A DNA stretch of 64,000 nucleotides from contig NZ_QOIL01000023.1 in assembly GCF_003323745.1 (NCBI RefSeq), forward strand, positions 95,912 through 159,911, in the 5' to 3' direction. Position numbers and translations under genes: made by a program. The notes under the pieces are model-generated. The model did not search any database. It had not been told where the DNA came from and was given only the letters and a program-made list of their open reading frames with translations. Below are positions 58,660 through 64,000 of this stretch, in pieces. The stretch is from Sphaerisporangium album (GTDB lineage: Bacteria > Actinomycetota > Actinomycetes > Streptosporangiales > Streptosporangiaceae). Within the stretch, counting starts at the first letter, position 1; every line of letters starts with the position of its first letter.

Positions 58660-59616
58660 CTACTTGGACGGCCGTGCCTCCGTGACGACCTCCTGGATCG
58701 AGTCCAGCACCAGGCGCGGCTCGGCGTACTGCACGTAGTGCTCAGGCGACTTCGCCACCACCAGCCGGCCCCGTGTCGAGAGCGCGGCCATGTCGCGGTA
58801 GTGGCCCAACACCCGATCCGGCTGCCCGGCGGCGGCGATCACGACCACCGGCATGTCCCGCCACATTCCCGGGCGCACGGTCGCCCGCACTTCGGCCGCG
58901 CTGTCGAGAGACGCCAGGCCTTCGGCGCGGGCGGTCGCCATGGTGCCCGCGCCGTACACGATCGGGGCGGCCCTGCGGGCAGGCTCCGGCGCTCCCGACG
59001 GCGTGACGGCGTCGCCGCCGAGCAGCCTGACCAGGCCGAGGCGCGCGGCGGCTTGGTAGAGCGTGAACTGCGCGGCGATGAAGGGCTTGGCCGCGCCAAG
59101 CTCGGCGGTGCCGGTCTCGTCCATGACGTCCACGAGCACCAGCCCGGCCGTCTCCCCGGGCCGCTCGGCGGCGAACAGGCGCACGACCGCTCCGCCGTAG
59201 GAGTGCCCGACCAGGACGTACGGCCCTGCCTCCCCGGCTGCCGCGAGCAGCGCGTGCAGCTCCCGTGCGGCGCGCCCGGCGGTGCGCGGCCCCGGGCCAT
59301 CCTCGCTCCACGCGTAGCCGGCCCGGTCGTAGCTGCACACCCGGCCGTGCTGGGCGAGCTGAGCTTGAATGCCGGCCCAGCTCGCACTCGACTCGCCGAG
59401 CCCCGCCTCCAGCACGACGGTCGGCCCGCCCCGGCCCGAGCAGTCCAGCTGCATGCGGTGGCCCTCGACCGCGATCAGCCGTCCCGGCGGCGGCCGGCGC
59501 TCACCGTCCCCGGATCGTGCGATCGTCTCGTATCCGAATCCCGCCACCGCCACGAGTGCGAGCGCCAACGCGGAGCGGAGGGCGATACGCGACCACCGCC
59601 GCCTGATCATTGCCAT
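58660..59616 (-). CDS. Membrane-anchored alpha/beta hydrolase
   Basis: The 318-residue protein has a basic N-terminus and hydrophobic anchor (SALALALVAVAGFGYE), then an alpha/beta hydrolase fold: oxyanion GLGESSASW, nucleophile Ser in VGHSYGGAVV, acid in the AAAGQPDRVLGHYRDM region and His in SPEHYVQYAEP. It probably faces outside. The substrate is unknown. ATG 59616 (or 59610) has a GGGAC-like weak site. It abuts the AbfB fragment. Confidence 0.85.
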   Translation of the reverse strand: MAMIRRRWSRIALRSALALALVAVAGFGYETIARSGDGERRPPPGRLIAVEGHRMQLDCSGRGGPTVVLEAGLGESSASWAGIQAQLAQHGRVCSYDRAGYAWSEDGPGPRTAGRAARELHALLAAAGEAGPYVLVGHSYGGAVVRLFAAERPGETAGLVLVDVMDETGTAELGAAKPFIAAQFTLYQAAARLGLVRLLGGDAVTPSGAPEPARRAAPIVYGAGTMATARAEGLASLDSAAEVRATVRPGMWRDMPVVVIAAAGQPDRVLGHYRDMAALSTRGRLVVAKSPEHYVQYAEPRLVLDSIQEVVTEARPSK

Positions 59617-59935
59617 GTCCCGAAGGCTAAGGATCGCGAATCCGCCTGGCGCCCTCCTGGCAGAGGATCCTGGCCTGCGACCGGCGTCCCATCCGCCGGC
59701 GCCTTCTCGTTCCCACTACTGATGAGCCGAACGGCACTCACGGCGCCGCCGGGCGGGGGCGGCTCTCCCGGACCTGGGCGGACCATGTCCCATGACCCGG
59801 CCGGCACGCCCGGCGTGCGTTGCGGGGGTGGCGGGTTGGTCGTAGCGTGCGGGCGGATGCTCGCTCCGGCTGATCGCGCGTGCCGCGTGGGTCGGCGCCG
59901 AGTCCGCCGACACACGATGACGTGAGGTGACAGGG
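59617..59935. other. Intergenic region between divergent genes, nothing recognised
   Basis: The 319-bp gap holds promoters for the divergent hydrolase and VOC genes. Nothing specific was recognised in it: open frames lack ribosome sites and no inverted repeat stands out. Confidence 0.4.
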
Positions 59936-60322
59936 GTGCCGCACTACAGCAGGCTTCGCAAGGTCGTGATCGACGTTCCCCCGGAGGCGCATGACGAGGA
60001 GGTGCGATTCTGGCAGGGGGCGATCGGCCGGCCTCTTCTCCGGCTCGAACGCCATCCGGAATACCACGGCGCCCTGCTGCCGGGTGAGGCGTTCGGCCTG
60101 CTGGTGCAGCAATTGGAGGATGGCGAGAGCCGGGTTCATCTGGACATCCACACCGACGACCTGGAGGCGGAGGTCGCAAGGCTGGAGGGGCTCGGCGCCG
60201 CGCGGGTGCGGTTCGTGCACGACCGGTGGTGGGTCATGCGCGACCCGGCGGGCATGATGTTCTGCGTGCTGCCGGATCCGCCGGGGTCGCTGGACGACAC
60301 CAACGCCCAGCGTTGGGACTGA
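59936..60322 (+). CDS. VOC-superfamily protein
   Basis: The 128-residue glyoxalase-like protein has KVVIDVPPEAHDEEVRFWQGAIGRPL, VHLDIHTDDLEAEVARLEGLGA and VMRDPAGMMFCVLP, the two halves of a VOC domain. Substrate unknown. GTG 59936 is supported by AGGTGACAGGG; GTG 59927 is an alternative. Confidence 0.88.
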   Translation: MPHYSRLRKVVIDVPPEAHDEEVRFWQGAIGRPLLRLERHPEYHGALLPGEAFGLLVQQLEDGESRVHLDIHTDDLEAEVARLEGLGAARVRFVHDRWWVMRDPAGMMFCVLPDPPGSLDDTNAQRWD

Positions 60323-60458
60323 CCGTTCGCGCGGTGGCCCTATGACGATGACGGTGGCCGCGCCTCCGTGCCGTCCGCGGTCGTGCGGGGGCCTACGGCC
60401 CTGGTCACAGGGAGTTCCGGGCCACGCCGTCGTCGGCGACTGACGTCACCCCTCGGCG

Positions 60459-60914
60459 TCATCCGCCTCCCGGCGCGGCAGTCCCCGCCGGTGTGCCCGG
60501 CGTCGTGGAGAGTTCGAACCAGACCGTGTGGCCCGTGTCGTCCTGCCGCCAGCCCCAGGCCGATGACAGTTCGCGGACCAGCCACAGGCCTCGGCCGCTC
60601 TCGCTCAGGGGGTCGGTCTGGGCGGGGATCCGCGGGATCGTGTCGGACGAGCCCTCGTCGGCGACCTCGACCCGTACCGTCCGGGCGTCCCCGTACACCA
60701 GCAGGTTCACCACGCCGCCGGGCCTGCTGCCCGACCGTGAGTGCTTGATCGCGTTCGCGACGACCTCGCCGGCGATGAGCACGATGTCGTCTGCTCGGGA
60801 AGAGGCCGGATGCCCGGCCCTCAGCAGGACTTCGCGGACGTACATCCGCGCGAGCATGATCGAGCCGGGGGTGCCGAGGAGGTCGGCCTTTCCGAGGAGT
60901 TCGATCGTCGTCAC
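60459..60914 (-). CDS. Anti-sigma-type ATP-binding protein (HATPase_c, RsbW-like)
   Basis: The 151-residue protein has the GHKL ATP-binding boxes of RsbW/SpoIIAB kinases: N-box DIVLIAGEVVANAIKHSRSG, G1 VEVADEG and G2 SESGRGLWLVREL. In actinomycetes such genes sit in WhiJ/DUF397 loci (AbaA OrfA type). The upstream frame ends as its GTG begins (GTGA overlap), showing coupling. It diverges from the second WhiJ-type gene. Whether it binds a sigma factor is unknown. Confidence 0.9.
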   Translation of the reverse strand: MTTIELLGKADLLGTPGSIMLARMYVREVLLRAGHPASSRADDIVLIAGEVVANAIKHSRSGSRPGGVVNLLVYGDARTVRVEVADEGSSDTIPRIPAQTDPLSESGRGLWLVRELSSAWGWRQDDTGHTVWFELSTTPGTPAGTAAPGGG

Positions 60915-61162
60915 TGGGCGACCTCCCAGATACGGTCCGCCGCGTCGTCCGCCGACACCTGGACCCGCTGCCCCTGACCCCGGCCCCAGGTGTAGAGCCA
61001 CGCCCCCTTGTGCGAGAACGCCATGACCCGCAGCGCTCCGCCCTCCCGGGGCACCACCAGCACCGGCTCGCTCTTGAGGGGCAACTCCACCACCGCTCGC
61101 AGTCCTCGCCTGTTCAGAGCCCAGGCCAGCCGGACGAGGTGGTGGTACCGCTGTTCCCCCAT
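60911..61162 (-). CDS. Small hypothetical protein coupled to the anti-sigma-type ATPase
   Basis: The 83-residue soluble protein (GEQRYHHLVRLAWALNRRGL..., AFSHKGAWLYTWGRGQGQRV) has no known motif but looks like a small alpha/beta protein. ATG 61162 has AGGGAG ten bases before it. Its TGA overlaps the ATPase GTG. Small genes of this type regularly accompany RsbW-like genes in WhiJ loci. Confidence 0.75.
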   Translation of the reverse strand: MGEQRYHHLVRLAWALNRRGLRAVVELPLKSEPVLVVPREGGALRVMAFSHKGAWLYTWGRGQGQRVQVSADDAADRIWEVAQ

Positions 61163-61491
61163 GGTCTGAGTTCTCCCTGTTTTGGCCGTGCCCACTGTTT
61201 CGCTTTCTTCTGGATGGATATGGCCGGGTTCATGTCGTCTCATATTTGATTCCCGCTCACAGATGGCCTCCCGCCTGTCAGTAAGTGGCGAATGCGCTGG
61301 CCTTGGTGTCCGTTTTGTGTCAGGTGGACGTATGCGCGGCGCCCCTGCGCTTCTAGAGTGCCTGTGAGCGGCTTGAAGTAAGGGCGGTACCGCTGGACAA
61401 TAGGCCCACAAAAAGCCCCGATGCCGGGCGTGAGTTGTCATAGATCTGTCAGTGAGCGTCATCGACGGAGGCGAGATGAAAACGGACGAAA
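61163..61491. other. Divergent regulatory region of the WhiJ/anti-sigma module
   Basis: This 329-bp region separates the divergent modules. It is lower in G+C than its surroundings and includes candidate promoter hexamers on both strands, plus a good ribosome site at 61465-61475 that serves the ten-codon leader rather than the HTH gene. Confidence 0.5.
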
Positions 61492-61508
61492 ATGGCGAAT
61501 GCATTTGA
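61476..61508 (+). CDS. Possible ten-residue leader peptide overlapping the WhiJ-type gene
   Basis: ATG 61476 lies four bases after GGAGGCG and encodes MKTDENGECI before TGA at 61506-61508. The HTH gene ATG (61492) is inside this frame in another register and has no good ribosome site of its own, so its translation may depend on the leader. Confidence 0.4.
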   Translation: MKTDENGECI

Positions 61509-62328
61509 TCCACGACTAACGCCACTCCAGCGCTTCGGCAGGGAACTCGCCCGTGCCCGCAAAGAGGCGGACCTGACTCAGGTCGCCCTCGGTAAACGCC
61601 TGGGGTGCTCGTCGTCGCTGGTGGCGCACATCGAGATCGGCGACAGGACCCCCAAGCCGGATCTGGCGGCCCGGTGTGATGAAGTGTTCGGAACGGGTGA
61701 CCTCTTCCGCCGCCTCTGCCGCTCGGTCACCTTTCCGTCCAGCGGGCCCGGCTGGTTCATCGAGTGGGCCGACGAGATCGAACCCCGCGCCCGCGTCCTC
61801 CGCAGTTGGGATCCACTGCTCATTCCCGGCCTGCTTCAGATCGAGAGCTACGCGGGAGCCGTCTTCCGGGGTGGCCGCGCGGCACCGGAGGCGGAGATCC
61901 AGGAGCGGGTGACGGCCCGCATGCGGCGCAAGCTGATTCTCGAACGCGACAACCCGCCGGAATTGTGGGTCCTGATCGAGGAGTCGGTTCTCAACCGTCC
62001 TATAGGAGGCCCGGAGGTGATGGCCGAACAGCTCGACCACCTCGTGGACATCGCCGGCCGCTCCGCGGTGCGGGTTCAGATCGTCCCTTTCGACAGCCCG
62101 TGTACGGACGGGTTGTTGTCGAGCTTCACGATCGCGGAATTGCCGGACGCGCCGACGGCCGTGTCCATAGAGTCGGCGGGGACAGGTGAGGTATCGGCCG
62201 CGCATGAACTTGTGGCCGCCGTCTGGGGGCAATATGACAGGATACGAGCAGAGGCGTACCGCCCTGGTCCATCCCTCCAAATGATTAAGGAAGTAAGAGA
62301 CCAATGGCAGCGGAAGCAAGAGACCTGA
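61492..62328 (+). CDS. WhiJ-type HTH regulator with DUF5753 domain (second copy)
   Basis: The 278-residue protein has an Xre HTH (FGRELARARKEADLTQVALGKRLGCSSSLVAHIEIG, residues 15-50) and a DUF5753 domain (FIEWADEIEPRARVLRSWDPLLIPGLLQIESYAGAVF...VRVQIVPFDSPC). It resembles the gene at 7.7 kb but is clearly divergent. Its last 25 bases overlap the DUF397 gene. It diverges from the anti-sigma-type ATPase, forming a complete WhiJ locus. Confidence 0.93.
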   Translation: MANAFDPRLTPLQRFGRELARARKEADLTQVALGKRLGCSSSLVAHIEIGDRTPKPDLAARCDEVFGTGDLFRRLCRSVTFPSSGPGWFIEWADEIEPRARVLRSWDPLLIPGLLQIESYAGAVFRGGRAAPEAEIQERVTARMRRKLILERDNPPELWVLIEESVLNRPIGGPEVMAEQLDHLVDIAGRSAVRVQIVPFDSPCTDGLLSSFTIAELPDAPTAVSIESAGTGEVSAAHELVAAVWGQYDRIRAEAYRPGPSLQMIKEVRDQWQRKQET

Positions 62329-62531
62329 ATGTGGACCTCGCCGAGGCCGCATGGGTGAAGAGCTCGCGTAGCGGCAACACCGGAGGCAACTGCGTCGAGG
62401 TGGCGTCGAATCTGCGGAAAGCGGTCGGAGTCAGGGACAGCAAGAACCCCGCGGGACCGGTACTCGTCGTCTCTCCGGGCGAGTGGTCGACGTTCGTGAA
62501 CGCCGTCAAGGCCGGAGGGCTCGGCATCTAG
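62304..62531 (+). CDS. DUF397 small protein (second copy)
   Basis: The 75-residue protein has AAWVKSSRSGNTGGNCVEVAS, VGVRDSKNP and a closing EWSTFVNAVKAGGLG, a full DUF397 domain. ATG 62304 follows AAGGAAG and overlaps the HTH gene; GTG 62331 would give a shorter protein. It is coupled to the regulator. Confidence 0.93.
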   Translation: MAAEARDLNVDLAEAAWVKSSRSGNTGGNCVEVASNLRKAVGVRDSKNPAGPVLVVSPGEWSTFVNAVKAGGLGI

Positions 62532-62669
62532 GTTCGGCTCTTGGCCCGTCGGCTGTCGCGAACAGCAGTGGCAGTAGAGCCCTCGCCATGAACGAGGGCT
62601 CTTCTTTCGGCAGCCCTGCCACGGCCTTCGAGTTGACCTTGCGGCGTTCGGCGCGACACAGTCGTGCGC

Positions 62670-63503
62670 ATGTCCTCCGAAGAAGTCCTGGAGCAGCCCG
62701 GCGTCCGCTGGAGTCCGTGGGCCGTGGTGGCCGTCGTGGTGGCGCTGCTCGCCGGGCTCGGCGCGGGGGTGTGGGTGCTGCGCCGGCCGCCGGAGGGGCC
62801 GCTGCCGCCGCCCGAAGTACCGTGGCCGAGGACGGGGGAGGCGGGGGTGTACCTGTGCCGGGACGACAGCGCGCAGGGGAACTGCGGCGACGGTGAGGTC
62901 ACGGCCGCGCGGCGCCTGACCATCGAACGCGCCCTCCGGGGCCTGCCCGAGGTGTCCGGCCTGCGATTGAAGTCCCGCGCGGAGGCGCTCAGGGACTTCA
63001 AGGCGAACCAGACCCTGAGCGCGGCGCTCCGCAATGCGATCCGTGAATCGGATATGCCGGAATCATTCGTGGTGGGCCTGACCACGCTGGGAGACTTCCG
63101 GCGAAAAACGGAGGCGATGCCCGGAATCTCGAACGTCTTCCTGCGCGGGACGAGCTTCTGGGCCGACAAGACCGATGTGGTCATCCGGCTCTGCCCGCCG
63201 GAGCCTCTGGAAAGGGACGCGGGGTGCACCGGGCGCGGCGCGGCGAGCGCGGACGAGAAGGCCGCCGTCCACCGGGCCGTCCGGGCGCTGGACGGTGTCG
63301 AAGCGATCTATCTGGAGGATCGCGGGCACGCCATCAAGGACGCCTATTGGGCGGCGTCGGCCACATCGCCGGACGCCAAGCCCGCCGGCTACATCCCGGA
63401 GAGCTTCCATCTGGTCCTCGAAGGTCTCGACGCCGTCGACCGCGTCAGGCGCGCGGCCGGTCGGCTCCCCGGTGTGAACAGCGTCGAAAAGGAGCTCACC
63501 TGA
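62670..63503 (+). CDS. Single-pass membrane protein with two tandem FtsX extracellular domains
   Basis: The 277-residue protein has one N-terminal membrane helix (WAVVAVVVALLAGLGAGVWVL) and then two repeats resembling the extracellular domain of the cell-division permease FtsX. Repeat 1 has GVYLCRDDSAQGNCGDGEVTAARRLTIERAL...DMPESFVVGL...MPGISNVF; repeat 2 has VVIRLCPPEPLERDAGC, AVHRAVRALDGVEAIYLE, YIPESFHLVLEGLD and LPGVNSVEKEL. The four FtsX permease helices are absent. FtsX domains activate peptidoglycan hydrolases; this may compete or substitute (inference). GTG 62664 is an alternative start; ribosome site weak. Confidence 0.75.
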   Translation: MSSEEVLEQPGVRWSPWAVVAVVVALLAGLGAGVWVLRRPPEGPLPPPEVPWPRTGEAGVYLCRDDSAQGNCGDGEVTAARRLTIERALRGLPEVSGLRLKSRAEALRDFKANQTLSAALRNAIRESDMPESFVVGLTTLGDFRRKTEAMPGISNVFLRGTSFWADKTDVVIRLCPPEPLERDAGCTGRGAASADEKAAVHRAVRALDGVEAIYLEDRGHAIKDAYWAASATSPDAKPAGYIPESFHLVLEGLDAVDRVRRAAGRLPGVNSVEKELT

Positions 63504-63640
63504 CCGCCTCGGCGAACCAGACCTCGTTCTCCAGCACGTCGTGCGCGGAGTGGGTGAGGGGCATGAAGCTGTTCGCCTTGTGCCGCTCGGCGGCGCATCC
63601 CGAGCGTAGCGAGGACCATTTCAAGGACGGGGTCCGTGGA
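63497..63640 (-). other. Minus-strand frame with a protein-like C-terminus, uncertain
   Basis: The minus strand reads CAAERHKANSFMPLTHSAHD then VLENEVWFAEAVR and a TGA at 63497. This looks more protein-like than random frames, but no start or ribosome site could be fixed. It may be a degraded gene end, overlapping the FtsX-like gene by seven bases. Confidence 0.2.
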
Positions 63641-63693
63641 CGACGCGGACGCCCCGCGGCCCGTATGGCCGGGCGGGGCGTCGAGGCGGTGGG

Positions 63694-64000
63694 TCAGAGT
63701 GGGATGTTGCCGTGGGCGCCACGGGCGGGGGTGGCCTGGGCGAGGACCTTGGCGATCGCGCCGCGCGTCTCGGCGGGCTTGATCACCTCGTCGATCACCC
63801 CGATCTGGATCGCCCGGTCGAGCCCCCCTGCGACCTTCTCGTGCTCCTCGGCGAGCCGCGTCTCCAGGGCGGCGCGCTCGTCCTCCGGGGCGGCGGCGAT
63901 CTCGCGGCGCTTGAGCACCCGTACGGCGGCCAGCGAGCCCATGACGGCGATCTCGGCGGTCGGCCAGGCGAAGACCTTGGTCGCGCCGAGCGCGCGGGAG
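63694..64000 (-). CDS. Acyl-CoA carboxylase beta subunit (carboxyltransferase), C-terminal part
   Basis: The partial frame, running off the window, encodes SRALGATKVFAWPTAEIAVMG followed by EIAAAPEDERAALETRLAEEHEKVAGG, QIGVIDEVIKPAETRGAIAKVLAQATP and HGNIPL. These are the end of the biotin-dependent carboxyltransferase of propionyl/acetyl-CoA carboxylases, which supplies malonyl- or methylmalonyl-CoA. The GNIPL terminus is characteristic of actinobacterial AccB/PccB-type subunits. The 5' part is outside. Confidence 0.92.
   Translation of the reverse strand, partial: SRALGATKVFAWPTAEIAVMGSLAAVRVLKRREIAAAPEDERAALETRLAEEHEKVAGGLDRAIQIGVIDEVIKPAETRGAIAKVLAQATPARGAHGNIPL

Overview
The window is about 72% G+C chromosomal DNA with GTG starts, strong third-position G/C bias and actinomycete-only families (DUF397, DUF3145, DUF5998, DUF7455, WhiJ-type regulators, an HrdB-type principal sigma factor). 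It fits a filamentous or spore-forming actinobacterium, plausibly of the Streptosporangiales/Streptomycetales type. Genus cannot be decided from the sequence. The order lexA / nrdR-nrdJ ... principal sigma factor ... parE ... parC resembles the core arrangement known from Streptomyces, so most of the window looks like conserved chromosome core with small accessory islands.

Layout. 1-5 kb: lexA (minus) diverges from nrdR-nrdJ (class II, B12-dependent ribonucleotide reductase); their shared 657-bp gap carries three SOS-type boxes, two promoters and two NrdR boxes 32 bp apart. 5-10.4 kb: lipid-kinase-like and metallo-beta-lactamase-fold genes, a frameshifted MarR relic, two unannotated-size small ORFs, a WhiJ-type HTH/DUF397 pair, a small zinc-ribbon protein and a DoxX protein. 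10.7-21.1 kb: a TPR membrane protein, a membrane-anchored double AAA+ ATPase and a four-gene oligopeptide ABC transporter operon with a fused double ATPase. 21.1-27.8 kb: two conserved hypothetical genes, a PAS-PAS-GAF-PP2C phosphatase and the principal sigma factor. 27.9-45.7 kb: housekeeping genes including yaaA, parE, a beta-carbonic anhydrase, parC, a RecQ-like helicase fused to a phosphoribosyltransferase-like tail, a PfkB kinase, a GNAT/acyl-CoA-synthetase fusion and a rhodanese.

45.8-50.7 kb holds the most interesting cassette: a minus-strand operon of cytoplasmic subtilisin-like protease, ECF-like sigma factor, small partner protein and TPR-CHAT (caspase-like) protease, with start/stop overlaps joining the last three genes and an inverted repeat at its promoter. 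53.5-55.6 kb is a second unusual operon: truncated haemoglobin, flavohaemoglobin-like protein and a DivIVA-domain coiled-coil protein, again with touching or overlapping reading frames. 55.6-57.5 kb is a decayed stretch containing an IS3-family transposase remnant. 57.5-64 kb contains a secreted SRPBCC protein, an arabinofuranose-binding-domain fragment, an alpha/beta hydrolase, a second WhiJ/DUF397 module diverging from an anti-sigma-type ATPase, an orphan protein with two tandem FtsX extracellular domains, and the 3' end of an acyl-CoA carboxylase beta subunit.

How the genes work together: LexA and NrdR link DNA damage to dNTP supply; parE/parC (with a perfect DnaA box beside parC) and the RecQ-like helicase act on chromosome topology and repair; the principal sigma factor, the PP2C phosphatase, the WhiJ modules, the anti-sigma-type ATPase and the ECF/CHAT operon are regulatory. 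All assignments are by reading translations and motifs; no database search was run.
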